From JABDGC01 sp964466595 (GTDB lineage Bacteria > Pseudomonadota > Gammaproteobacteria > DSM-16500), in assembly GCA_964466595.1 (NCBI GenBank), contig CAYXNR010000017.1, positions 1-39,568 on the forward strand: a stretch of 39,568 bases of DNA, given 5' to 3'. The notes under the pieces were generated by a model, which worked only from the letters and a program-made list of their open reading frames with translations, searched no databases and was not told where the DNA came from. Shown here in pieces: positions 16,392 through 23,960 of the stretch (position 1 is the stretch's first letter; the number at the start of each line of letters is the position of its first letter). The position numbers were made by a program, and so were the translations under genes.

Positions 16392-17489
16392 ATGAGCTTT
16401 ATCCAAAAGACCGAAATATTCCCGCTTTCTTTTCCACTCGAAAAACCCTTTTCAAACCATATTCAACCCATAACCCATATTCAAGGGCTCGCGATCAAGC
16501 TACATACTGATCAAGCGCTAGTCGGACAAGGCTTCATTTATGGTCTCAGCAATATCATTCCCTCCAACCTGATTCCGCATCTTAAAAATATCTTGAGTCA
16601 ATTCTTTCAAGACCTACAAGTTAAAAATGCCGTTCAACTCCTGTCTCATTGGAAGAGCTACTGGCATGCTTATCGAAAAACTAACTGTCTTCCTCCTCAA
16701 TTATATGCACTTGCCGTGATCGATATTGCTATCTGGGATCTTTTTACTAAAGAGCAGCAAGTTTCATTACACAGCTTTTTAGGCGGGCATTTCTCAAAAA
16801 TTCCCGCTTATGGAACAACAGGATGGTTATCATTTTCCATTTCAGAATTAATAGCAGAATGTGAATTTTACAAAGAGAAAGGTATCAATGCTTTTAAGCT
16901 AAGACTGGGTTCTCCTCATGATTATGCCAGAGTAAGCGCAATTCGCGCAGCGATGGGCGAGGCTTTTGTTTTGATGCTTGATGCCAATCAACGTTATTCC
17001 GTTGAACAAGCAGCAGCTCTTGCCAAAGACTTAGCTGTTTTTAATATCACCTGGATAGAAGAACCCACTGCTAATACCCTAGTTGCTATTGAAGAGTTTA
17101 GAAAAAGAAGCTGTCTTCCCATTGCTCTGGGTGAAAATATAATTGAGAAAAGTGATTTTGAAGTACTTTGTCAAAAAAAATTAACTGATTATTTGCAGCT
17201 TGATCTTCCGCGTTGTGCTGGAATTACAGGCTTTTGTGAAATAGCAGAAATTGCCCTACAATACGAGATTCCGCTTTGTAGTCATCTGATGTATGAATTA
17301 TCTCTCGGCCTGTTGGCGGCCTTCCCTAATGCTTATTCCTTAGAATATGATCATCTGCTTCCCACTGATATTTTTGAAGAGACCTTTCCTGTGCAGGATG
17401 GCTACCTTTTCCCATCGAAGCAGCCTGGCAATGGAGTAAACTTAAGCGAGGAAGCTTTAAGAAAATATCAAACAGCTTTCCCTAGCTAG
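16392..17489 (+). CDS. Enolase-superfamily (mandelate racemase/muconate lactonizing type) enzyme
   Basis: This 365-aa protein has an N-terminal capping domain and a C-terminal (beta/alpha)7-beta barrel. Metal ligands are visible as D197 in LMLDANQ, E223 in WIEEP and E248 in ALGEN. General acid/base candidates are K169 in FKLRL (a KxR variant of the usual KxK, with R171 in the second position) and H298 in CSHLMYE. This places it in the mandelate racemase subgroup, whose members abstract a proton alpha to a carboxylate (racemases, dehydratases, epimerases). The substrate cannot be told. AGGA lies before the ATG. Confidence 0.85.
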   Translation: MSFIQKTEIFPLSFPLEKPFSNHIQPITHIQGLAIKLHTDQALVGQGFIYGLSNIIPSNLIPHLKNILSQFFQDLQVKNAVQLLSHWKSYWHAYRKTNCLPPQLYALAVIDIAIWDLFTKEQQVSLHSFLGGHFSKIPAYGTTGWLSFSISELIAECEFYKEKGINAFKLRLGSPHDYARVSAIRAAMGEAFVLMLDANQRYSVEQAAALAKDLAVFNITWIEEPTANTLVAIEEFRKRSCLPIALGENIIEKSDFEVLCQKKLTDYLQLDLPRCAGITGFCEIAEIALQYEIPLCSHLMYELSLGLLAAFPNAYSLEYDHLLPTDIFEETFPVQDGYLFPSKQPGNGVNLSEEALRKYQTAFPS

Positions 17490-17572
17490 CTGTCCGCTGT
17501 TGCTGAATATTGCCATTCGTTCTAAGATAAATTTTTCGTATTATGGAAATTATTGACTAATAGGAGATTGAA

Positions 17573-17878
17573 ATGCGCAAAATTTATAAAGTTAGCTTAA
17601 CTCTGCTGTCTATTTTTGCAATGCACTCTGTTTTTGCAGGCGAAGCTGAAATGTCTGCCGACAGCAAGCCCTGCGGTATGATTGCGAAAGCTTGTATGCA
17701 TGCTGGATATGCAAAGAAAAACGAAGGTAAAGGCTTCTGGACCGACTGCATGAAGCCCGTCATTTTAGGCCAGACTGTAAAAGATGTAAAAGTGGATGCT
17801 GAGCTTGTGAAAACTTGTCGGGCAGATAAGATCAAGCAGCTTCAACAAGATTTGAATGATTTTCAGAATGCTTCTTGA
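17573..17878 (+). CDS. Small secreted four-cysteine protein
   Basis: This 101-aa protein has a signal peptide (MRKIYKVSLTLLSIFAMHSVFA, probable cleavage before GEAE). The mature part is about 79 residues with four cysteines (C34, C41, C59, C82) and the phrase KPVILGQTVKDVKV. It is probably periplasmic with two disulfides. I recall similar short proteins in Legionella genomes but know no function. AGGAG is well placed before the ATG. Confidence 0.75.
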   Translation: MRKIYKVSLTLLSIFAMHSVFAGEAEMSADSKPCGMIAKACMHAGYAKKNEGKGFWTDCMKPVILGQTVKDVKVDAELVKTCRADKIKQLQQDLNDFQNAS

Positions 17879-17885
17879 GTATAGC

Positions 17886-17921
17886 AGATCGGATCTGTGA
17901 GAGGGGTCCGCTCGATTTTTT
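17886..17921 (+). terminator. Probable intrinsic terminator
   Basis: CGGATC (17890-17895) can pair with GGTCCG (17905-17910), with one G-U. The run GATTTTTTGA follows within a few bases. It lies just after the small secreted protein. A 13-bp palindrome, CAGATCGGATCTG (17885-17897), overlaps it. Confidence 0.45.
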
Positions 17922-17935
17922 GATTACAAGCTTAT

Positions 17936-18733
17936 ATGCGTTTAAATAATGATTTAATTAAGGTCCTACCCATCCCCGCACTGAAGGATAATTATATTTG
18001 GGTGCTAGTCAATAAGCACTTGAAGCAAGCAATCGTAGTTGATCCAGGCGAGGCAGATCCTGTTTTAAACTTTCTAGCAAAACATCATTTAGTTTTAGTC
18101 GGAATTTTAGTTACACATAAACATGCTGATCATACAGGCGGTATTAGTAAGCTACTACAGCTAGATCCCAATCTTGCTGTATATGCGCATCCGCTAGAAA
18201 ATATTCCCTTCACAACACAGCCCGTACAAGAAGGTGGGGTGCTTGCTATAGATGAATGGCCTCTCAGTTTTACTGTACTTCATATTCCCGGCCATACCTT
18301 GGGACATGTTGCCTTTTATGCTCCTCCTCTCTTATTTACAGGCGATACGCTTTTTGGCGCTGGTTGTGGACGGATATTTGAAGGAACAGCAGAAGAAATG
18401 TTTCGCTCTCTAAATAAGCTGCTAAGCCTGCCAAATGAAACCTTAGTTTATTGTGGCCATGAATATACTTTAGCCAATTTAAATTTTGCTTCACAAGTTG
18501 AGCCAGATAATGCAGATATTCGGCAGCGAATTGAACTGACAAAGAAATTGTACTCGAATCATACTCCTTCACTTCCTTCTACTATCAATGAAGAGAAAAA
18601 AACTAACCCTTTTTTACGCTGTGCTCAAGAAAATATTATTAAAAAAGTTGAAGCTTATGCAAATCGACATTTGACGAATACAATTGAGGTTTTTCGCGAA
18701 TTAAGAGAATGGAAGAATAAATTTAAGGGATAA
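17936..18733 (+). CDS. gloB: Hydroxyacylglutathione hydrolase (glyoxalase II)
   Basis: GloB hydrolyses S-lactoylglutathione to lactate and glutathione in methylglyoxal detoxification. It is a metallo-beta-lactamase fold enzyme with the dinuclear metal motif THKHADH (H61, H63, D65, H66), HIPGHTLGHVAF, TGDTLFGAGCGR and CGHEYT. The C-terminal region carries the glutathione-binding helical part (NPFLRC). The length of 265 aa is normal. The gene is preceded by a terminator-like hairpin and stands alone. Confidence 0.93.
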   Translation: MRLNNDLIKVLPIPALKDNYIWVLVNKHLKQAIVVDPGEADPVLNFLAKHHLVLVGILVTHKHADHTGGISKLLQLDPNLAVYAHPLENIPFTTQPVQEGGVLAIDEWPLSFTVLHIPGHTLGHVAFYAPPLLFTGDTLFGAGCGRIFEGTAEEMFRSLNKLLSLPNETLVYCGHEYTLANLNFASQVEPDNADIRQRIELTKKLYSNHTPSLPSTINEEKKTNPFLRCAQENIIKKVEAYANRHLTNTIEVFRELREWKNKFKG

Positions 18734-18843
18734 AACACAGCTTAAGATTCTTTTTCTATTTCTAGAGAATAGTTTACAAAGTTTAAGAAATATTAAAAAA
18801 TTTCCAGCAAGATCGAGACTATATTAAATTTCCCTAGTTATTA

Positions 18844-18882
18844 TTAACTCGGCAGTTACCGAGTCGGTGATTGCCGAGTTAA
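18844..18882. other. Strong hairpin / operator-like inverted repeat
   Basis: An 11-bp perfect inverted repeat (TTAACTCGGCA / TGCCGAGTTAA) encloses a smaller ACCGAGTCGGT palindrome (18858-18868). The CGAGT core occurs three times. It lies in the 294-bp gap after gloB and could be the 5' structure of a small RNA or a protein site. Confidence 0.5.
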
Positions 18883-18919
18883 ACCTCGCGACAACGAACC
18901 CTTTGATTAATTTGCGAAA

Positions 18920-18960
18920 CATAGCCAGGCCTTGGGATAGGGCCTGGCTATGCCGTTTTA
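18920..18960 (+). terminator. Long perfect terminator-type hairpin
   Basis: A 12-bp perfect stem, CATAGCCAGGCC (18920-18931) / GGCCTGGCTATG (18941-18952), has a nine-base loop and is followed by CCGTTTTA. It is much more GC-rich than its surroundings. It lies 187 bases after gloB, so it may end either a long 3' UTR or a separate small RNA. Confidence 0.55.
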
Positions 18961-19027
18961 ATACCTACTATTAAGCTTCCCTTAATTCTTCAGTTCAGGC
19001 CTAAGGTTATAATTATTCCCCAAATGA

Positions 19028-20719
19028 ATGATTATTCTAATGAACCCTAGTGAAACAAGCGTCTATAATTTTGTTTTAGCAGAAGAATATGAACCCGCAG
19101 TGGATTATTGCCTGCTTGAGGTCTTAGCTCTTTCTGCTGAAAAAGAACAAAACACGGAAAAGCTCTGTGAATTTGTTTTTAATATCCTAAGAGAAATCAA
19201 TTCTCTGCCAGAACCGAACAAAAGAGATTCACGCACTAAATTTATTTTCTTTATACAAGCCTTACTATCAAGAAATGATTTAAAAGAATTTGTTTTCTTG
19301 TCCTCAATTGGTCAAATACAATTGCTTATTCAAGCAAACCGGGCTTGTAGTAGTTTTGGTCAGCTTACTTATGAAGCTGCACTTTTATCAGTTACAGAAA
19401 CCTCAATTCGAAAAAGTTATCCCTTTCACCCAACAGTCATCATCTTAAAAGATCAGCAAGATAAGGATGACGATGATGAGGTGAATCGCTATTTTAAAGC
19501 ATTGAAGAAGCTTCAGCCCCCCATTCGTGAGCGCTTTATTATAAGCGGACCGCATTGGATCTGCGGTGATATACAAATTGATCAAAATGGAAAAATGTCT
19601 TGTCTTCTGGTTGATTCCTTAGATTTGAAGTGCTCTGATCTCGGTTTAGCCAGTGTAGCCTTTAAAATAAAAAAAATACATCCATCTTGCGATATTTATG
19701 TGACTAATTTTAAAAGACAGTATTCTCAGTTAGGTTGCTCGGTTTTTGCCTTAAATGATCTCAGAAATTTACATACGGTTGAAAATTATTTAAATGAGCA
19801 ATACAAGGAAAGCGGTCTTTTTGGATATCTGGAAAATTCACATCGAAAGAACGGTTCAATAGAAATAGCCATTGGTCAAGGTCTTAAGCTGCGAACGATG
19901 GAAGTGAGACTCTGTGAATTGCCACTGACCATGATGAGAGCAGCCCAATCCTCTACGCTTTGGGATAAACTTATTCCGGAAAGAGCAGATGAATGCCAAA
20001 ATATTAATAAAAATAGGGAAGATATTTTAACTTCTTTAGATAAACACATGGATACGCTTATTGTCGATCACAAGCCAAAGAAAGTAAATTCTCGTTTACA
20101 ATACAAATTAAATAAAATGGGAGATCAAATTATAAAATTTGTTGCCGAGCATCCTCGAGCTCAAATGAGCGATTTAACTTCTCGATTTACTGTGGATGGA
20201 TTTATTAAAAGAACACTTCCTCTGACCTATGCTAATTTAGCGAGTTATCTTGATAAGCAAGTGATTAAGATCTTAGAGGATGAGCAACAAAGATTAATAA
20301 ATAATTATAGTAGTCAAGAAGAAGAAAAAGAGGAAGAACATGCTGTGAGACGACTGCAAGCTTTGGCGGCTACCATAGGAGATCTAAAAACCATTTCAAA
20401 TGATCTTCGTAAGGGGAAAATATCTATAGATACGGATGAAGATAAAGAAAATTTAGGAATCGAACTAGAAAAAATCCTTGAAACCTATTCAGAGGCCTTT
20501 GATAAGCGCAAGGGTAAAATAGGCGAAAAATCAGCAAGAGTGCTTCTCAATATCGCCTCAGCTTGTACCGTGGTGGTGCCCTTAGCTAAAAAACATATTT
20601 CACACACAGGAGGTGCTTGGCTCAGTCTAAAAGGAAAAACCTTTGCAGCTGCAAGCAATGCGCGAGACTATCTGCGAAAAGCACCTGAGTTGCAGTGGAA
20701 GGGCACTAAGAAAAGCTAG
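19028..20719 (+). CDS. Clan CE (YopJ/Ulp-like) cysteine protease or acetyltransferase, candidate effector
   Basis: The function is not certain. Residues 170-245 contain H176 in SGPHWICGDI, D196 in LLVDSLD, Q231 and C237 in RQYSQLGCSVFAL. This is the His-Asp/Glu-Gln-Cys order of clan CE enzymes. The Q-x5-C spacing and the His-to-Cys distance (61) are close to YopJ (63 between its H109 and C172). YopJ-family enzymes acetylate host signalling proteins, and Ulp-like enzymes cut SUMO or ubiquitin. The C-terminal half has an acidic coiled-coil stretch (about 408-500) and a hydrophobic segment (about 504-520) that could bind membrane. There is no signal peptide. The annotated ATG-ATT-ATT start has a weak ribosome site, and M5 (19040) is an alternative. 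Confidence 0.7.
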   Translation: MIILMNPSETSVYNFVLAEEYEPAVDYCLLEVLALSAEKEQNTEKLCEFVFNILREINSLPEPNKRDSRTKFIFFIQALLSRNDLKEFVFLSSIGQIQLLIQANRACSSFGQLTYEAALLSVTETSIRKSYPFHPTVIILKDQQDKDDDDEVNRYFKALKKLQPPIRERFIISGPHWICGDIQIDQNGKMSCLLVDSLDLKCSDLGLASVAFKIKKIHPSCDIYVTNFKRQYSQLGCSVFALNDLRNLHTVENYLNEQYKESGLFGYLENSHRKNGSIEIAIGQGLKLRTMEVRLCELPLTMMRAAQSSTLWDKLIPERADECQNINKNREDILTSLDKHMDTLIVDHKPKKVNSRLQYKLNKMGDQIIKFVAEHPRAQMSDLTSRFTVDGFIKRTLPLTYANLASYLDKQVIKILEDEQQRLINNYSSQEEEKEEEHAVRRLQALAATIGDLKTISNDLRKGKISIDTDEDKENLGIELEKILETYSEAFDKRKGKIGEKSARVLLNIASACTVVVPLAKKHISHTGGAWLSLKGKTFAAASNARDYLRKAPELQWKGTKKS

Positions 20720-20779
20720 TTCGTCGGAGTTGATTAGATTCTAATCTGTTGATTACTATGGCTGATTACTGTAATTTGA

Positions 20780-20815
20780 CTCTGTACGATACAAAAATGA
20801 TTTTTATCATAATGA
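20780..20815 (+). repeat. Half copy of the CTCTGTACGG MITE
   Basis: CTCTGTACGATACAAAAATG followed by ATTTTTATCATAATGA matches the left end of the element at 23575 with a few changes. It lies just upstream of and partly within the start of the 2H phosphoesterase gene. Confidence 0.5.
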
Positions 20816-21333
20816 AACAAAAATACAATTTAGCCCTCATACCCCAAGCCAAAGCAGAGGAGGTCATCCACCTTTCTCAAAAATTGTCGAAGCTTGCTGA
20901 TAAATATTTGCTCGGAAAAAATTCCAATCCGCATGTCACTTTATATCAATTTGAGATGGAAGCACAAGAACTTGCTCCGCTTTGCTCGCGTTTGAAAAAA
21001 GAATGGCAGGAAAAACCAATCGCGCTTAGCTTTGGTCAGCTAAGTTATACTACCTTTAATAAACGTATTTATTGGATATCTTTGTTGCCCAAGCAAACTG
21101 TTATTTTGCATAAGCTGCATAGTAAAATAGCCGAGCTAATCGGGCTTCCTGTGAAAACTGCATTTGATCCTCATATGACGTTAATCAATTCTAAAAATAA
21201 GCCTTCTGAACAAGAAGTTCAAAAACTCCTACCCCTCGCTCAGCCCCTGACTGATACCTTTATTCTATGCTTAGGCAGCTCTGATGAAGTGGGCCAATTG
21301 ACCGAAATTCTTTATCGTTTTGAGCCCTTCTAA
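20812..21333 (+). CDS. 2H phosphoesterase / 2'-5' RNA ligase-like protein
   Basis: This 173-aa protein has the two HxT motifs that define the 2H phosphoesterase superfamily: PHVTLYQF in the first half and DPHMTLIN in the second. Members hydrolyse or ligate 2'-5' or cyclic phosphodiester bonds in RNA or nucleotides. The start ATG 20812 (MKQKYNLALIP) is preferred because the fold begins there. An upstream in-frame extension would lie in a degenerate MITE end. The repeat remnant therefore supplies the leader and possibly the start codon of the gene. Confidence 0.82.
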   Translation: MKQKYNLALIPQAKAEEVIHLSQKLSKLADKYLLGKNSNPHVTLYQFEMEAQELAPLCSRLKKEWQEKPIALSFGQLSYTTFNKRIYWISLLPKQTVILHKLHSKIAELIGLPVKTAFDPHMTLINSKNKPSEQEVQKLLPLAQPLTDTFILCLGSSDEVGQLTEILYRFEPF

Positions 21334-21393
21334 GCTAGACTCTTATTAAGAATTACCGCATAATTGCTCAAATTTGCCCCTAGGTACCTAAAG

Positions 21394-22983
21394 ATGATTC
21401 TTTTAAAACAACTAACCATGTCCTTCGGACAAAAATTATTATTTTACAATGTTGATCTCAATATTAGCGGACAGAAAAAATATGCTTTAGTCGGAGCAAA
21501 TGGTTCGGGCAAATCTACCTTATTAAAATTAATTACCAATGAGGAAAAACCCATCTCCGGAGAAATTGCCACACCCAAAGAAATGACGATTGGTTGGTTG
21601 AAGCAAGATCAATTCCGTTATGAGGATACACCCTTAACCGCAGTGGTGATACAAGGCAATCCCAGACTCTGGCAGGCCATGAAGGAAAAAGAAGACTTAC
21701 TTGAAAGCACCGCTTGGAATGACAAGCTAGTCAAGCGCCTCAGTCATTGTGAAGATACCATCGCTCAATTAGACGGCTATAGCGCAGAAGCCTTTGCTGA
21801 AAAACTCTTAGTCGGTCTCGGTATTCATTCTGACTATCATCATCAGCCCTTAAGCGCCTTATCCGGTGGTTTCAAGCTACGCGTATTATTGGCACAAGCT
21901 TTGTTCCAGAAACCCAATATCTTATTATTAGACGAGCCAACCAATCACTTAGATATTCTTTCGATACGGTGGTTGGAAAAATATCTGAAAAACGAATTTA
22001 AAGGCTTGCTGCTTTTTATTTCCCACGATATTGAATTTATTAATCGTTTAGCAGATCACATTCTAGATATTGATTATGGCGAAATCCGCCAATATAGCGG
22101 ACAATATGAGCGTTTTTTGATAGAGAAAAAAGCGCTTGAAGAGCAAGAGCAACATCGCAAAATGCAGGCTGAACAACGTATTGCTGATATGCAGCGCTTT
22201 GTCGATCGCTTTAGCGCAGGAACGAGAGCAAGACAAGCGCAGGCAAAAGCAAAAATGATTGAAAAACTAGAGCTTCCCGATGTCAGACATTCTTCTCGCA
22301 TTCAGCCTCATTTTTCTTTCAAAATACAGAGACCTTCTGGCAAGCAAGTGCTGAAGGTTCAGAATCTGACGAAGCGTTTTGGTGAGCGAACCCTATTTCA
22401 AAATCTTCATTTGCAAATTATGCGTGGTGAAAAAGTGGCGATTATTGGCCAAAACGGTATTGGCAAATCCACGCTCATCAAAATTTTACTTCAGCAAATC
22501 GGCTGTGATGAGGGTAGCTTCGAATGGGGCTATGAAACTCATCTCAGTTATTTCTCTCAGGATCATCATGACTTATTAAAAACTCATCAATCTATTTTAG
22601 AGTGGCTGTCTTCGCAGATCACAGAGGTTCCCGAGCAAAGCTTAAGAAAGACTTTGGGTCAGGCCTTATTTCGCAAGGAAGAGGTAGATAAAGATATTTT
22701 GACTTTAAGTGGCGGTGAGGCCGCTCGCTTATTATTAGCGCGTATTATCTTAGAGGCTTCCAATGTTTTGGTTTTAGACGAACCCACCAACCATTTAGAT
22801 ATCGAATCCACCGAAAGTTTAGCTACTGCGCTGAAATTATATCCGGGTACACTTATTTTTGTGAGTCACGACCGTCATTTTATCAGTAAAATAGCTAATC
22901 GTGTTTTATATATTACGCAGACGGAAGGCGTCCAAGATTTTAAAGGAGATTTCGTGGAATTTGAAAAAAGAAATGATTTATAA
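21394..22983 (+). CDS. ybiT: ABC-F ATPase, YbiT-like
   Basis: This soluble protein has two tandem ABC domains and no membrane segments, typical of ABC-F factors that act on the ribosome. Walker A motifs are GANGSGKST (34-42) and GQNGIGKST. The signatures are LSGGFK and LSGGEA, and DEPTNHLD occurs in both halves. An arginine- and alanine-rich linker (RFSAGTRARQAQAKAKMIEK) lies between the domains. At 529 aa with a WLEKYL...DLDYGE-like pattern it resembles E. coli YbiT more than Uup, EttA or YheS. The ATG at 21394 is used instead of an in-frame TTG at 21364. Confidence 0.88.
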   Translation: MILLKQLTMSFGQKLLFYNVDLNISGQKKYALVGANGSGKSTLLKLITNEEKPISGEIATPKEMTIGWLKQDQFRYEDTPLTAVVIQGNPRLWQAMKEKEDLLESTAWNDKLVKRLSHCEDTIAQLDGYSAEAFAEKLLVGLGIHSDYHHQPLSALSGGFKLRVLLAQALFQKPNILLLDEPTNHLDILSIRWLEKYLKNEFKGLLLFISHDIEFINRLADHILDIDYGEIRQYSGQYERFLIEKKALEEQEQHRKMQAEQRIADMQRFVDRFSAGTRARQAQAKAKMIEKLELPDVRHSSRIQPHFSFKIQRPSGKQVLKVQNLTKRFGERTLFQNLHLQIMRGEKVAIIGQNGIGKSTLIKILLQQIGCDEGSFEWGYETHLSYFSQDHHDLLKTHQSILEWLSSQITEVPEQSLRKTLGQALFRKEEVDKDILTLSGGEAARLLLARIILEASNVLVLDEPTNHLDIESTESLATALKLYPGTLIFVSHDRHFISKIANRVLYITQTEGVQDFKGDFVEFEKRNDL

Positions 22984-22995
22984 GGAAGAATTTAC

Positions 22996-23535
22996 TTAGT
23001 GCGCACGATTTCTCCTTAAAAATAAAGAACCCCAGCGAAAGCCTAAAATCAAGGTAAGACTAGCAAAGACAATAGAACTGATCCCACAAAGATTGCGGAT
23101 CCATTTAGCTCGATTAAGACGATAAACGCCGCGTTCTAATTCCAATTTTCCAGAGGCCAGTTGTTGTTCTCCTGCTTGTACTTTTTTCCTGCCCTCTGCT
23201 ACTTCTTTATCGCCCGCAGCGAGTTTTTGGTCGGCCACAGTTTTTCCGGCCACCGTGACTGCAAGCGTTGCCGGAAAAACAGCTGCAACCGCTAAAACCG
23301 AGGTTTGAGCCATGCTGCCAAAGATAGTCTTTCCGCTTCGTAATTCCCGCTCACCGCTTGCGAGCCTTGCCTTGCCATGGGCTAATTTTTTCTCGCCTTC
23401 GGCAATTTGAACCTTGCCGGCAGCGATTTTAAGACTGCCTGAAAGAATCAGTTTATTCAAAACGAGAAAGGCGCTCAGGCTGGCTGCAGCCAAGAGGGAA
23501 AAAACTAATAAGACTAGCATCCTTTTCAGCATCAT
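22996..23535 (-). CDS. Membrane protein with glycine heptad repeats, unknown function
   Basis: This protein of about 179 aa has three hydrophobic segments (near the N-terminus, in the middle from SVLAVAAVFPATLAVTVAG, and near the C-terminus). Between them run seven-residue repeats of the form LAxGxxx: AAGKVQIAEGEKKLAHGK, LASGERELRSGK, then AAGDKEVAEGRKKVQAGEQQ and LASGKLELERG. Glycine recurs every seventh residue, giving an alternating charged helical stalk. YhgE/Pip-type proteins show similar repeats, but I cannot assign a family. The start at 23535 is chosen because GGAG at 23543-23540 precedes a double ATG. A longer reading to 23589 would start inside a MITE. Confidence 0.65.
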   Translation of the reverse strand: MMLKRMLVLLVFSLLAAASLSAFLVLNKLILSGSLKIAAGKVQIAEGEKKLAHGKARLASGERELRSGKTIFGSMAQTSVLAVAAVFPATLAVTVAGKTVADQKLAAGDKEVAEGRKKVQAGEQQLASGKLELERGVYRLNRAKWIRNLCGISSIVFASLTLILGFRWGSLFLRRNRAH

Positions 23536-23574
23536 TTTTCTCCGAAAATCTTTTGATACTTCAGTTAAGCGTGT

Positions 23575-23706
23575 CTCTGTACGGTACAAAAATCATTTTT
23601 GTCATTCTGAGCGCAGCGAAGAATATGTATCGTATTGATAATTCAGGTCCTTCGCTACGCTCAGGATGACAATCGGGAGCGCATTTAATTTTTTTACCGT
23701 ACAGAG
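23575..23706. mobile_element. Complete MITE with nested inverted repeats
   Basis: This 132-bp element has terminal inverted repeats CTCTGTACGGTA...TACCGTACAGAG. Inside it the REP-like arms TGTCATTCTGAGCGCAGCGA and the inverse of TGTCATCCTGAGCGTAGCGA form a long cruciform. The sequence TAAGCGTGT flanks both sides directly (23566-23574 and 23707-23715), consistent with a 9-bp target duplication. No coding capacity. It separates the heptad-repeat membrane protein from the next gene. Confidence 0.75.
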
Positions 23707-23960
23707 TAAGCGTGTAACTTATTGTAATATTTTTCACAATTTTATAAATCAATATCTTTTTGTATCAGGCATGAAAAAGGGCAAATTTTTTTGCGGCTAC
23801 CTAAGATTAAGGTATTGAAAAATAGTGTAAAAAAATTAAAAATGTTTCGACAACCTGAATCCTGCATTTAATTGATATTGCGCATCATTTAAACAAATGC
23901 TATCATTAATGGTCATAAAATGACCTTAAAATATAAATTTAAAGAAACGAGGATTAGCTA
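23707..23960 (+). promoter_or_regulatory. AT-rich upstream region of second clan-CE gene
   Basis: This is about 250 bases without a gene. It contains GGTCATAAAATGACC (23910-23924; arms GGTCAT/ATGACC) and a ribosome-binding GAGG before the ATG at 23961. The palindrome is a possible operator. No other structure was recognised. Confidence 0.35.

Noticed and set aside
17881..19027. tRNA or riboswitch in the hairpin-rich gloB flanks
   Set aside because: No cloverleaf, T-loop or known riboswitch core could be recognised. Only simple hairpins are present.
23536..23589. Upstream extension of the heptad-repeat membrane protein
   Set aside because: It starts inside the MITE. GGAG points to the ATG at 23535 or 23532.
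23900..23960. PmrA or CpxR box upstream of the second clan-CE gene
   Set aside because: TTAA motifs occur but their spacing (nine bases) does not fit the PmrA consensus as I know it, and AT-richness makes chance matches likely.
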